Of a stretch of DNA of 64,000 nucleotides, positions 37,465 to 46,797 are shown in pieces. The stretch comes from Alsobacter soli (GTDB lineage Bacteria; Pseudomonadota; Alphaproteobacteria; Rhizobiales; Beijerinckiaceae): assembly GCF_003004785.1 (NCBI RefSeq), contig NZ_PVZS01000008.1, forward strand, positions 1-64,000, in the 5' to 3' direction. A program made the position numbers and the translations under genes. A model generated the notes under the pieces. That model searched no databases. It worked only from the letters and a program-made list of their open reading frames with translations, and was not told where the DNA came from. Within the stretch, counting starts at the first letter, position 1. Every line of letters starts with the position of its first letter.

Positions 37465-38361
37465 ATGTGGGGGAGGGCGCCCGTGAGCCCGCAGTCCTCC
37501 GACGTCACCGCCGTCGTCGTCACCTACGACAGCGCCCACGTGCTGCCGTCCTGCCTCGCCGCGCTGAAGCGGGAGGGCGTGGGCGTGCTGGTGGTCGATA
37601 ACGCCAGCACGGACGGCACGCTGGAGCTCGCCGAGCGCTCTGGGGCGCGCGTGATCCGCAATGCGCGCAACGAGGGCTTTGGCCGCGCCATGAACATCGG
37701 CGTGCGCGCCGCCGGCACGCCCTTCTGCCTGCTCACCAACCCGGACCTCGTCTACGACGAAGGGGCGGTCGCCGCGCTGCTGGCCGCTGCCGACCGCTGG
37801 CCGGATGCGGGCCTCCTGGCGCCGCGCATCATCGAGCCGGACGGCCGCTTCTTTTATCAGGCGACCTCGCTGCTCGCGCCCTATCTCCAGAACACCGGCG
37901 GCAAGCTGGCGCTCCCGGAGGGCGATTGCTGCGCGCCCTTCCTGTCCGGCGCCTCCCTGCTGGTCCGCACCGAGCTCTTTCTCCAGCTCGGGGGCTTCGA
38001 CGAGGCCATCTTCCTCTTCTACGAAGACGATGACCTCTGCCGCCGCATGGCGGACGCCGGCCTCGCCTTGGTGCACGTGCACGATGCGCTCGCCCGCCAC
38101 GCCCGCGGCGCGTCCACCGCCCGGAAGCGCGGTCGCGTTTTCAAGGCCCGCTGGCACATGGCCTGGTCGCGCGCCTATGTGAGCCGCAAATACGGGCTTC
38201 GGGACCCCGCCCGCGGCACGCTCGCCGTGAACCTGCCCAAGACGTTGCTGGGCGCCCTTGTGCTGCGCCGGTCCCTCGTGGAGCGTTACGGCGGTTCCGC
38301 CGCCGGCGCGCTCGCCTGGATGCGCGGCGAAACGGCGCTGAAACGGGAGGGGCTGGAGTGA
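37465..38361 (+). CDS. GT2-family glycosyltransferase
   Basis: 298 residues, GT-A fold. Seen: TAVVVTYDSAHVLPSCL at the start, VVDNASTDGT, LLTNPDLVYD (the DxD-like nucleotide-sugar site, about 92-100), and EAIFLFYEDDDLCRRM, typical of rhamnosyltransferase-like members. It probably adds a sugar to a surface glycan. Start ATG 37465, or GTG 37483. Next gene on the same strand is an acetyltransferase, and both may serve surface polysaccharide; the two are separated by a repeat, so an operon is uncertain. Confidence 0.85.
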   Translation: MWGRAPVSPQSSDVTAVVVTYDSAHVLPSCLAALKREGVGVLVVDNASTDGTLELAERSGARVIRNARNEGFGRAMNIGVRAAGTPFCLLTNPDLVYDEGAVAALLAAADRWPDAGLLAPRIIEPDGRFFYQATSLLAPYLQNTGGKLALPEGDCCAPFLSGASLLVRTELFLQLGGFDEAIFLFYEDDDLCRRMADAGLALVHVHDALARHARGASTARKRGRVFKARWHMAWSRAYVSRKYGLRDPARGTLAVNLPKTLLGALVLRRSLVERYGGSAAGALAWMRGETALKREGLE

Positions 38362-38380
38362 GGGGTCGGTATCCAAGTTG

Positions 38381-38469
38381 TCGTCGTTGCGAGGAGCGCA
38401 GCGACGAAGCAATCCAGGATTTTGGGCATCCGGTCCCCCTGGATTGCTTCGCTTCGCTCGCAATGACGG
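38381..38469. repeat. Inverted-repeat family A element
   Basis: Left arm GTTGCGAGGAGCGCAGCGAC plus GAAGCAATCCAGG, right arm CCTGGATTGCTTCGCTTCGC plus TCGCAATGACGG. Complete copy between the GT2 and acetyltransferase genes. Confidence 0.85.
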
Positions 38470-38482
38470 CTGAGCGATCCAC

Positions 38483-39106
38483 ATGCGCAAGCTGATCGCC
38501 CGCTGGTCCAACCCGCATAACCTCACGCGCGTCCACCTGCAGGCGCAGGCCGCCAAGCGCGGGTGGGAGATCGCCGACTACAGCTACGGACGCATCCGCG
38601 TCCGCGACTGGGGCGACGGCGCGCGCCTCAAGATCGGGCCGTTCTGCTCCTTCGCCGACAGCATCCAGGTCTTCCTCGGCGGCAACCACCGCACGGACTG
38701 GGTCACGACCTATCCCTTTTCCGGCATGCGCAGCCTGTTTCCCGAGGCTCCCGCCGACGCGCCCTACCATGGCAGCCGGGGCGACGTGGTCATCGGCGCG
38801 GATGTCTGGATCGGCTCGGGCGCGACCATCATGTCCGGCGTCACGATCGGCCCCGGCGCCATCGTGGCGGCCCGCGCGGTGGTGGCGAAGGACGTGCCGC
38901 CCTACGCCATCGTGGGCGGCAACCCCGCCAAGCTGATCCGCATGCGCTTCGACGAGGCGACCGTGGCGGAATTGATGCGCACGCGCTGGTGGGAACTCGA
39001 CCGCCAGTCCATCGCCAAGCTCATCCCCGCCTTGCAGAGTTCAGATGTGGCAAAATTGATCGCGGCGTGCGATGCGCTGCGGGCAGGACGCTCCGCGGAA
39101 AGCTGA
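38483..39106 (+). CDS. CatB-like O-acetyltransferase (left-handed beta-helix)
   Basis: 207 residues of the Vat/CatB xenobiotic-type hexapeptide acyltransferases. The hexapeptide rows read [35 protein letters not shown], with the C-terminal [12 protein letters not shown] that closes the family. [10 protein letters not shown] holds the likely catalytic histidine (about 72). The position next to a glycosyltransferase suggests a sugar acceptor, not an antibiotic; that is inference. Confidence 0.87.
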   Translation: MRKLIARWSNPHNLTRVHLQAQAAKRGWEIADYSYGRIRVRDWGDGARLKIGPFCSFADSIQVFLGGNHRTDWVTTYPFSGMRSLFPEAPADAPYHGSRGDVVIGADVWIGSGATIMSGVTIGPGAIVAARAVVAKDVPPYAIVGGNPAKLIRMRFDEATVAELMRTRWWELDRQSIAKLIPALQSSDVAKLIAACDALRAGRSAES

Positions 39107-39234
39107 ATCGCGCCCGCGGAACAAGTGTTGGAACTTCATGGCGCCGTGACCGCCTCGCGCAGGCGCGCTACGGTCGGCGCAATGAGGGCTCGCTCCCGCG
39201 CAGCCGGGAGTCGCAAGAGGGGAAGAGGGCGACA

Positions 39235-41544
39235 ATGGCCTCGAACATGTCGAACATGTCGGACGATCTGCGCTCGGGCGCGCTCGTCTATCACCGGCAG
39301 CCCAAGCCCGGGAAGCTGGAGATCCAGGCCACCAAGCCGCTCGGCAACCAGCGCGACCTGGCGCTGGCCTATTCGCCCGGCGTCGCCGCCCCCTGCGAGG
39401 CCATCGCCGCCGATCCCTCCCAGGCCGCCGAGCTGACCGCCCGTCAGAATCTCGTGGCCGTGGTTTCCAATGGCACCGCGGTCCTCGGCCTGGGCGACAT
39501 CGGCGCGCTGGCGTCGAAGCCGGTGATGGAGGGCAAGGCCGTCCTCTTCAAGAAGTTCGCCGGCATCGACGTGTTCGACATCGAGGTGGGCGAGAAGGAG
39601 GTCTCCCGGCTCGTCGACGTCGTGGCGGCGCTGGAGCCGACCTTCGGCGGCATCAACCTCGAGGACATCAAGGCGCCCGAGTGCTTCGAAGTCGAGGCGC
39701 AGCTGCGCGAGCGCATGTCGATCCCGGTCTTTCACGACGACCAGCACGGCACGGCGATCATCGTCGCCGCAGCCGTGGTGAACGCGCTGGAGATCGCCGG
39801 CAAGACGCTCCCGCAGGTGAAGATCGTCACCTCCGGCGCCGGCGCCGCCGCGCTCGCCTGCCTCAACCTGCTCGTTTCCATGGGCGCCAAGCGGGAGAAC
39901 ATCTTCGTCACGGACATCGAGGGCGTCGTCTACGAGGGCCGCACCTCCCTGATGGACCGCTGGAAGTCTGTCTTCGCCCAGAAGACCGACGCCCGGAAGC
40001 TGGCCGAGGTGATCCCCGGCGCGGACGTGTTCCTGGGCCTCTCGGCCGGCGGCGTGCTGAAGGCCGACATGGTGGCCAAGATGGCCGCCAACCCGCTCAT
40101 CCTGGCGCTGGCCAACCCGAACCCCGAGATCATGCCGGACGAGGCGAAGGCCGTGCGGCCGGACGCCATGATCTGCACGGGCCGCTCGGACTACCCGAAC
40201 CAGGTCAACAACGTCCTCTGCTTTCCCTACATTTTCCGCGGCGCGCTCGACGTGGGCGCGACCACCATCAACGAGGCCATGAAGCAGGCGGCGGTCGAGG
40301 CCATCGCAAAGCTTGCCCGGGAGGCGCCCTCGGACGTGGTGGCCCGCGCCTATGGGGGCGAGGTCACCACCTTCGGCGCCGAGTCGCTGATTCCGAGCCC
40401 GTTCGATCCGCGCCTGATCCTGCGCATCGCTCCCGCCGTGGCCCGCGCCGCCATGGAGTCGGGCGTGGCCACGCGCCCGATCGAGGACTTCCGGGGCTAC
40501 GAGGATCGCCTGTCGCGATTCGTGTTCCGCTCCGGCTTCGTGATGAAGCCGATCTTCACGGCCGCCAAGGAGGCGCCGAAGCGCGTCATCTACGCGGACG
40601 GCGAGGACGAGCGCGTGCTGCGGGCCGCCCAGGTGGCGATCGAGGAGGGCATCGCGACGCCGATCCTGGTCGGACGCCCCGCGGTGATCGAGACGCGCTG
40701 CAAGCGCTACGGCCTGTCCATCCGCCCGGGCACGGACATCCAGGTGGTCAATCCCGAGGACGATCCGCGCTATCGCGACTACGTCGCCACGCTATGCGAG
40801 GTGGCCGGCCGGCGCGGCATCACGCCCGATGCGGCCCGGACCCTGGTGCGGACCTCGACCACGGTGATCGCCAGCGTGGCCGTGATCCGCGGCGACGCCG
40901 ACGCCATGATCTGCGGCCTGGAGGGGCGCTTCCAGTCCAAGCTGCGCCTCATCCGCGACATCATCGGGGTCGATCCGGCGGTCAAGGGCCTCGCGGCCAT
41001 GACGCTGATGATCACCTCCAAGGGCCACTACTTCCTGACCGACACCCATGTGCGTCCGGACCCGACGGCCGAGGAGATCGCCGAAACGGCGGTGCTCTGC
41101 GCCCAGCACGTGACGCGCTTCGGCATCACACCGAAGATCGCGCTCGTCTGCCACGCCGACTTCGGCGAGGCGGATACGCCCTCCGCCCGCAAGATGCGCC
41201 AGGCGCTGGACCTCATCCAGCAGCGCGCGCCGGAGCTTGAGGTGGATGGCGAGATGCAGGGCGACACCGCGCTTTCCCAGATGGTGCGCGAGCGCAAGCT
41301 GCCCCAGTCCCGGCTGAAGGGCGAGGCCAACATCCTGGTGTTCCCCAACCTGGACGCGGCCAATGCCGCCTACCAGTTCACGAAGATCCTGGCCGACGCG
41401 CTGCCCGTGGGGCCGATCATGATCGGCCCGGCCCGCCCCGCCCACATCCTCACGTCCTCCGTGACGGCCCGCGGCGTGGTCAACATGACAGCTTTGGCCG
41501 TGGTAGAGGCCCAGGCGCAGGCTGAGGCGGCCGCGGCAGGGTAG
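39235..41544 (+). CDS. maeB: NADP-dependent malic enzyme (MaeB type)
   Basis: 769 residues, two domains. Residues 1-430 are malic enzyme: [31 protein letters not shown] (catalytic aspartates), and the NADP Rossmann loop [15 protein letters not shown]. Residues about 440-769 resemble phosphotransacetylase, a fused regulatory domain that in related enzymes binds acetyl-CoA. It converts malate to pyruvate, CO2 and NADPH. ATG 39235 is the family start. No operon partner. The C-terminal domain is not known to be catalytic in this class. Confidence 0.94.
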   Translation: MASNMSNMSDDLRSGALVYHRQPKPGKLEIQATKPLGNQRDLALAYSPGVAAPCEAIAADPSQAAELTARQNLVAVVSNGTAVLGLGDIGALASKPVMEGKAVLFKKFAGIDVFDIEVGEKEVSRLVDVVAALEPTFGGINLEDIKAPECFEVEAQLRERMSIPVFHDDQHGTAIIVAAAVVNALEIAGKTLPQVKIVTSGAGAAALACLNLLVSMGAKRENIFVTDIEGVVYEGRTSLMDRWKSVFAQKTDARKLAEVIPGADVFLGLSAGGVLKADMVAKMAANPLILALANPNPEIMPDEAKAVRPDAMICTGRSDYPNQVNNVLCFPYIFRGALDVGATTINEAMKQAAVEAIAKLAREAPSDVVARAYGGEVTTFGAESLIPSPFDPRLILRIAPAVARAAMESGVATRPIEDFRGYEDRLSRFVFRSGFVMKPIFTAAKEAPKRVIYADGEDERVLRAAQVAIEEGIATPILVGRPAVIETRCKRYGLSIRPGTDIQVVNPEDDPRYRDYVATLCEVAGRRGITPDAARTLVRTSTTVIASVAVIRGDADAMICGLEGRFQSKLRLIRDIIGVDPAVKGLAAMTLMITSKGHYFLTDTHVRPDPTAEEIAETAVLCAQHVTRFGITPKIALVCHADFGEADTPSARKMRQALDLIQQRAPELEVDGEMQGDTALSQMVRERKLPQSRLKGEANILVFPNLDAANAAYQFTKILADALPVGPIMIGPARPAHILTSSVTARGVVNMTALAVVEAQAQAEAAAAG

Positions 41545-41586
41545 GAGACTCGCCGCTAGATACCCGCGAGAGCCGCGATTTTCTCC

Positions 41587-41694
41587 CGTCCTTGCGAGGA
41601 GCGCAGCGACGAAGCAACCCAGGACCGCCGGGCGCAAACTCATGTCGTCGGCGCCCGGCCCCCCTGGATTGCTTCGCTTCGCTCGCAATGACGG
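41587..41694. repeat. Inverted-repeat family A element
   Basis: Left arm CGTCCTTGCGAGGAGCGCAG plus CGACGAAGCAA, right arm CCTGGATTGCTTCGCTTCGC plus TCGCAATGACGG. It sits between maeB and mntH, upstream of the Mur-like site. Confidence 0.85.
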
Positions 41695-41725
41695 ACCTGC
41701 CGGCAGAAACTTCGCGCTCCTGCAC

Positions 41726-41742
41726 TTGCCAATCATTCGCAA
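41726..41742. promoter_or_regulatory. Candidate Mur (manganese) operator
   Basis: TTGCCAATCATTCGCAA is a 17-base palindrome, imperfect only at the fifth base of each arm, centred about 59 bases upstream of the mntH ATG. Alphaproteobacterial Mur/Fur operators at manganese transporter genes are TGCAA-type palindromes of this size. Assignment rests on position and form only. Confidence 0.5.
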
Positions 41743-41792
41743 CTGACCCAGATTGATCGTGCGGCCTTCTCCGGCCGCGCGGAGACGGTCGC

Positions 41793-43142
41793 ATGGATCA
41801 GCGGGTCGCGGAGCTGCAACCGCTGGAAGGGGAGTGGCGGCGCGCCCGAGGGGACGCGTCGCTCGCGGACGTGCACGGCACGGTGGCCGTGCGCCGCGCG
41901 GGGCCTGCGTGGCGGCGCCTGCTCGCCTTCCTGGGCCCGGGTTACCTCGTCGCCGTCGGCTACATGGACCCGGGCAACTGGGCGACGTCGCTGGCGGGCG
42001 GGTCCAAATTCGGCTACGCGCTGCTGTTCGTCGCGCTGCTGTCCAACATCATGGCCATCGTGCTGCAGGCCCTCGCGGCCCGGCTCGCCATCGGCTCGGG
42101 CCGTGATCTCGCCCAAGCCTGTCGCGACGCCTATCCGGGGCCGGTGGCCTGGGCGCTCTGGCTCCTGGCCGAGCTCGCCATCGTGGCGACCGACCTCGCC
42201 GAGGTCATCGGCACGGCGATCGGCCTCAACCTGCTCTTCGGCATTCCCCTCGAGCTCGGAGTGCTGCTGACGTCGCTCGACGTCTTCCTGGTGCTCTACC
42301 TGCAGCGGCTCGGATTCCGCTACGTGGAGGCGTTCATCATCGCCGTGCTCGGCGTGATCGCCTCCTGCTTCGCCGTCCAGATCGCGATGGCGAGCCCGGA
42401 CTGGGGCGCCGTCATTCGCGGCTTCGCGCCCACCACCGACCTCGTCTCAAACCCCGACATGCTCTACCTGGCGCTGGGCATCATCGGGGCCACGGTCATG
42501 CCCCATAACCTCTACCTGCACTCGGGAATCGTGCAGACGCGCGATTATGGCCGCAGCCTGCCGGAGCGGCGCGAGGCGCTCCGGTTCGCCACGATCGATT
42601 CGACGCTGGCGCTGATGTTCGCCCTGACCATCAACGCGTCCATCCTGATATTGGCAGGCGCCGCGTTCCACGGGGCGGGACGGCACGAGGTGGTGGAGCT
42701 CGGGGACGCGCACACCCTGCTGCATCCGCTGCTGGGCAGCGCCCTTGCGCCCACCCTTTTCGCTATCGCGCTGATCGGCTGCGGCCTGAACTCGACGGTG
42801 ACGGCCACCATGGCCGGCCAGATCGTGATGGAGGGCTTCCTCTCCATCCGCCTCGCGCCTTGGCTCCGCCGGCTGGTCACCCGCCTGATCGCAATCGTGC
42901 CCGCGGCGGTGGTGACCATCTGGTACGGGGAGAGCGGGACGAGCAAGCTGCTCATCCTGTCCCAGGTGGCGCTGAGCCTGCAGCTGCCGTTCGCGGTGGT
43001 CCCGCTGGTGATCTTCACGGCCTCCCGCCGGAAGCTCGGCGCCCTCGTGGCCCCCCGCTGGCTCACCGCGACAGCCGCCGCCATCGCGGCCGTGCTCGTG
43101 GCGCTGAACGTGAAGATGATCGCGGACTACGTGGTCGGGTAG
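41793..43142 (+). CDS. mntH: Nramp-family divalent metal transporter
   Basis: 449 residues, about 11 membrane helices. Metal-site motifs: [11 protein letters not shown] in helix 1 (aspartate and asparagine ligands) and [19 protein letters not shown] in helix 6 (methionine ligand) are intact. Proton-driven Mn2+ uptake is the usual role. It is monocistronic between two repeat elements, with a possible Mur operator upstream. Confidence 0.92.
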   Translation: MDQRVAELQPLEGEWRRARGDASLADVHGTVAVRRAGPAWRRLLAFLGPGYLVAVGYMDPGNWATSLAGGSKFGYALLFVALLSNIMAIVLQALAARLAIGSGRDLAQACRDAYPGPVAWALWLLAELAIVATDLAEVIGTAIGLNLLFGIPLELGVLLTSLDVFLVLYLQRLGFRYVEAFIIAVLGVIASCFAVQIAMASPDWGAVIRGFAPTTDLVSNPDMLYLALGIIGATVMPHNLYLHSGIVQTRDYGRSLPERREALRFATIDSTLALMFALTINASILILAGAAFHGAGRHEVVELGDAHTLLHPLLGSALAPTLFAIALIGCGLNSTVTATMAGQIVMEGFLSIRLAPWLRRLVTRLIAIVPAAVVTIWYGESGTSKLLILSQVALSLQLPFAVVPLVIFTASRRKLGALVAPRWLTATAAAIAAVLVALNVKMIADYVVG

Positions 43143-43151
43143 CGCTCCCCG

Positions 43152-43241
43152 CCGTCATCGCGAGCGCATCGAAGCAAAGCAATCCAGGCGGCGGGAGCCC
43201 GCTTCTGGATCGCTTCGTCGCTGCGCTCCTCGCAAGGACGG
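43152..43241. repeat. Inverted-repeat family A element
   Basis: Left arm CCGTCATCGCGAGCGCATCG plus AAGCAATCCAGG, right arm CTGGATCGCTTCGTCGCTGC plus GCTCCTCGCAAGGACGG. Between mntH and a convergent small gene; may act as terminator hairpin for both. Confidence 0.8.
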
Positions 43242-43275
43242 TTGCTGCAAGCCGGGTGCGACTGCGCAGGCCCGC

Positions 43276-43629
43276 TTACATGGGCCGCTTCAGCTTGCAG
43301 GCGTCGAGGTTGCGGAAGCCCTTTTCGCGGCTCGAGTCGTCGAAGTAGCTCTTCTCACGGAAGAAATCGAACTCGGCCTTGGTCATCTGGTCGATGGTCT
43401 TGGTCGCGTAGCAGCTGCAGGGCGAGTGCACCGCCTCGCGCGTCGTGCCCTGCAGGCGCGACTGGCTGATGAGGCAGCCGTCGAACACCCACAACTTCGC
43501 CTCGTAGCGGGTCATGTTCCGCGTCTTGGGATCAGGCTGCGGCTCGCCGAAGTTGGACGAAGACGCGCCCGCGAAGGCGGCGCTGGAACAGGCGAGCGAC
43601 AGGGCGGCGGCGAGAACGGCGAGGCGCAT
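43276..43629 (-). CDS. Secreted cysteine-containing hypothetical protein
   Basis: 117 residues. Residues 1-20 are a Sec signal peptide (MRLAVLAAALSLACSSAAFA, cut after AFA). The mature protein has four cysteines including SPCSCYATKT, which suggests disulphides or a metal site. I do not recognise a family. Downstream of and on the same strand as the molybdopterin oxidoreductase gene, 57 bases apart, so co-transcription is possible. Confidence 0.6.
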   Translation of the reverse strand: MRLAVLAAALSLACSSAAFAGASSSNFGEPQPDPKTRNMTRYEAKLWVFDGCLISQSRLQGTTREAVHSPCSCYATKTIDQMTKAEFDFFREKSYFDDSSREKGFRNLDACKLKRPM

Positions 43630-43686
43630 GCGGAGAATCCCCTAGGGCAGGTTTATACCTCACCCTTCGCAGGTGCGAGCCCGCCG

Positions 43687-45786
43687 TCAAGCCTTCAACA
43701 CGCGCACGTGATTGTCGTGGAACGCGGCTCCGCCGAAAGGAGCAGGCGCATCCGCCCCAGTCAGGTGGTTGATGCCCTTGCCGTCCGGGTAGGCCGAATC
43801 CGGGAAGATCGATTCGGCGATCAGCACCCCGCGGCGCACGCCGTCGAAATGCCGGGCCGCGATTAGCACCGAGCCGCGCTCGTTCTCGAGCCGCACCTGC
43901 TCGCCATCTGCGATGCTGAGCGCCGCGGCGTCGTCGGGGTGGATCATCACCGTCGGCCGGGGCTCGTTGGCCCGCGAGGTGGGGGTCTCGTTGAAGCTCG
44001 TGTTCAGGAAGTTGCGCGCCGGGCTGGTCGCGAGCCGGAAGGGGTAGAGCGGCGTCGCGTCCTCGATCACTGCCCAATGATCGGGCAGCTTCGGCATGGT
44101 GTCCATCGGCCCCATCGGGCCGTCATTGGCGAAGGGCACGTTGGGCCAGTCGGGCTTGAAGCGGAACTTCCGGTCCGGCCAGGCGAAGCCGTTGAGGTAG
44201 TGGGACTGCTCGAATGAGGGCTGGGCATCGATCCACTTGCCCGCCTCGAGCTCGGCCAGCGTCCCCCAGCCGGAGTTCTGGAGGGTCCAGTCGATGATGT
44301 CGCGCGGAGTCATGTCGAAACCGCGGTGCTTGGCTCCGACCCGGGCGGCGATGCCGCTGATCACCTCGTGGTTGGAGCGGCATTCGCCGGGCGGGTCGAC
44401 CAGCTTCGGCCCGAGCATGATGTATTGGTGCCCGCCGCCCTGGTAGAGGTCATCGTGCTCGGTAAACATGGTCGACGGCAGCACGATGTCGGCGTGCCTG
44501 GCCGTCTCCGTCATCACCTGCTCGTGCACGCAGACGAACAGGTCCTCGCGGGCGAAGCCCTTCTTCACCAGCCCCTGCTCGGGCGCCACGGCGGCCGGGT
44601 TGGTGCTCTGCACCAGCAGCGCCTTCACGGGCGGGCCGCCGCGCAGCGCGACCGGATCGCCCGTCAGAACGCGGCCGATCTGCGACTGGTCGAGCCTGCG
44701 GACCTTGGGGTCCTGGGCGTCCAGGCCCTCGATCAGCGCCTTGCGCCAGTGGTAGATCGCGCCGTTGTTGTGGAAGGCGCCGCCGCCCTCGTATTTCCAC
44801 GCGCCGGTCACGGCCGCGATGCAGGACGCCGCGTGCATGTTCACCGCGCCGTTGCGCTGGCGCGAGAAGCCGTAGCCCAGGCGGAAATAGGTCCGCGGCG
44901 TGCGCCCCACCAGATGGGCGAACTGCTCGATCTCGTCGACGGAAAGCCCGGTGATCGCGGAGGCCCAGTGCGGCGTGCGGCCCGCCAGGTGATCGCGCAG
45001 CTCCTCCGGCGCGTCGGTGAATTCGCGGAGGTAGTCCCAGTCCGCCATCCCATCCCGGAAGAGCACGTGCATCACCGCACAGGCCAGCGCGCCGTCCGTG
45101 CCCGGCTTGAGGCAGAGGCCGAGGTCGGCCTGTTTCATGGTGGCGTTGCGGTAGACGTCGATCACCACGATCTTCGCCCCGCGCTCCTTTCGGGCGCGGA
45201 TGGCGTGGGTCATCACGTTCACCTGCGTGGCGACGGCGTTGGTGCCCCAGATCACGACGCAGTCGGCGAGCCCCATCTCGCGCGGGTCCGGGCCTGCGAG
45301 CTTGCCGGTTCCGGCGATGTAACCCGGCCAGGCCAGATTGACGCAGATCGTCGAGTAGAAGCCCGAATAGCGCTTCACGTTGGTGAGCCGCTTGATGCCG
45401 TCGCGCATCACGAGGCCCATGGTGCCGGCGTAGTGGTAGGGCCAGACTGACTCCGGGCCGAACTCCCGTTCCGCCTTGAGGAAGTTTTGCGCCACGATGT
45501 CCAGGGCGTCGTCCCAGGAAATCCGCTCGAACTGCCCGGAGCCCTTGGGTCCGACCCGCCGCAGCGGATGGGTCAGCCGGTCCGGATGATGCGCCCGCTC
45601 GGCGTAGCGCGCCACCTTGGCGCAGACCACGCCCGCCGTGTAGCGCTGCTCGGCCGAGCCATAGACGCGCCCGATACGGGAGCCGTCGATGACCTCCACT
45701 TCCAGCGCGCAGGCGGAGGGGCAGTCATGGGGACAAACGGAATTCTTGCGGACGATGGAGGCTGGTGCGTTCATGTCGGGGGCCAT
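43687..45786 (-). CDS. Molybdopterin oxidoreductase family protein
   Basis: 699 residues of the DMSO reductase superfamily. The N-terminal [4Fe-4S] motif is CPHDCPSAC with a further cysteine in GVVCAKVARYAE. The catalytic body carries the bis-MGD segments, for example VVIWGTNAVATQVN and VLPSTMFTEHDD, and the C-terminal beta-barrel molydopterin-binding domain begins near 575. No Tat signal, so it is cytoplasmic. The substrate is not known; the group includes biotin sulfoxide reductase-like and uncharacterised enzymes. Start ATG 45786 or ATG 45774. Confidence 0.87.
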   Translation of the reverse strand: MAPDMNAPASIVRKNSVCPHDCPSACALEVEVIDGSRIGRVYGSAEQRYTAGVVCAKVARYAERAHHPDRLTHPLRRVGPKGSGQFERISWDDALDIVAQNFLKAEREFGPESVWPYHYAGTMGLVMRDGIKRLTNVKRYSGFYSTICVNLAWPGYIAGTGKLAGPDPREMGLADCVVIWGTNAVATQVNVMTHAIRARKERGAKIVVIDVYRNATMKQADLGLCLKPGTDGALACAVMHVLFRDGMADWDYLREFTDAPEELRDHLAGRTPHWASAITGLSVDEIEQFAHLVGRTPRTYFRLGYGFSRQRNGAVNMHAASCIAAVTGAWKYEGGGAFHNNGAIYHWRKALIEGLDAQDPKVRRLDQSQIGRVLTGDPVALRGGPPVKALLVQSTNPAAVAPEQGLVKKGFAREDLFVCVHEQVMTETARHADIVLPSTMFTEHDDLYQGGGHQYIMLGPKLVDPPGECRSNHEVISGIAARVGAKHRGFDMTPRDIIDWTLQNSGWGTLAELEAGKWIDAQPSFEQSHYLNGFAWPDRKFRFKPDWPNVPFANDGPMGPMDTMPKLPDHWAVIEDATPLYPFRLATSPARNFLNTSFNETPTSRANEPRPTVMIHPDDAAALSIADGEQVRLENERGSVLIAARHFDGVRRGVLIAESIFPDSAYPDGKGINHLTGADAPAPFGGAAFHDNHVRVLKA

Positions 45787-45806
45787 TCAAGCGACCCCGC
45801 AAGACA

Positions 45807-46202
45807 TCACGCGGCCCGGCGAATGTCCATCAGCATCCGCCACGCCTCCTGGCGGCACAGGTCCCGCAGGCTCTGCCGGGACTCGTCCCCCGCATCGGCC
45901 CCGAAGGCCTCGTCCAGCCGCCCTTCGGTCGCGGCCATCACCTGTTCGAGCACAACCATGCTGGGCTGGTTCGTCCAGGCGGCGGCCTGCGCCCATTCTC
46001 GAACCTGGGCCAGGATGGGAGATACCTCGCCGCCATGAGCCGGCGCGCGGCGGCGCGCGGCGGGCATAGCCGCCGCCATCGCATCGGCCGGGGCGTGGTC
46101 CTGCCCATCGCTCCGCAATGGGAGCCGCACGAACAAGCGGCGAAGCAGGCTCTCGATCTCTGGTCGAATAAGCACAGCGTGGGCCTTGGTGAAAAGGTCC
46201 AC
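45807..46202 (-). CDS. Hypothetical protein
   Basis: 131 residues, unrecognised. The C-terminal half is helical and acidic (VVLEQVMAATEGRLDEAFG) and looks like a real protein; the first 50 residues are arginine/alanine-rich and less convincing, so translation may begin at an internal ATG. Upstream of the molybdoenzyme gene on the same strand with 20 bases between, which suggests a shared transcript. Confidence 0.4.
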   Translation of the reverse strand: MDLFTKAHAVLIRPEIESLLRRLFVRLPLRSDGQDHAPADAMAAAMPAARRRAPAHGGEVSPILAQVREWAQAAAWTNQPSMVVLEQVMAATEGRLDEAFGADAGDESRQSLRDLCRQEAWRMLMDIRRAA

Positions 46203-46263
46203 GCCATTCGGCGAAGCGCCGTTGATTCGTTCAACGAACCCTCAGTTGCGCCGCGGCTGCGGT

Positions 46264-46686
46264 TCAGCCGACGATTTCATTGCCCGAAAAGAACTGCGCG
46301 ATCTCGACCGCGGCCGTCTCGGCGGCGTCCGAGCCGTGCACCGAGTTCTCGCCCACCGACTTGGCGAACTGCTTGCGGATTGTGCCCTCGGCGGCGTTGG
46401 CCGGGTTGGTGGCGCCCATGACCTCACGGTACTTGGCGATGGCGTTCTCGCCCTCGAGCACCTGCACGACCACTGGGGCGGAGATCATGAAGTCGACCAG
46501 CTCGCCGAAGAAGGGACGCTCCTTGTGGACCGCGTAGAAGGTCTCGGCCTGCTGGCGGGTCATGCGGATGCGCTTCTGCGCCACGATGCGCAGGCCGGCG
46601 GCCTCGATCACGGCGTTGACCGCGCCGGTCAGGTTGCGCTCGGTGGCGTCGGGCTTGATGATCGAGAAGGTGCGCTCGAGGGCCAT
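46264..46686 (-). CDS. ndk: Nucleoside diphosphate kinase
   Basis: 140 residues, normal length. Start [19 protein letters not shown], and the active-site histidine in [12 protein letters not shown] (about 117). It equalises nucleoside triphosphate pools by phosphate transfer through that histidine. ATG 46686 is the family start; the open frame continues upstream without support. Confidence 0.96.
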   Translation of the reverse strand: MALERTFSIIKPDATERNLTGAVNAVIEAAGLRIVAQKRIRMTRQQAETFYAVHKERPFFGELVDFMISAPVVVQVLEGENAIAKYREVMGATNPANAAEGTIRKQFAKSVGENSVHGSDAAETAAVEIAQFFSGNEIVG

Positions 46687-46797
46687 GGGTCTCTCCGATT
46701 GGCGATGGGCCGCCTGCTTCCGGGCGGCGGAATGGCGTGCGGTGGCGGGCTTATAGCCGCGGCTCCCGCGACCCACAAGGCGGGGGAGGGCGCCCTG

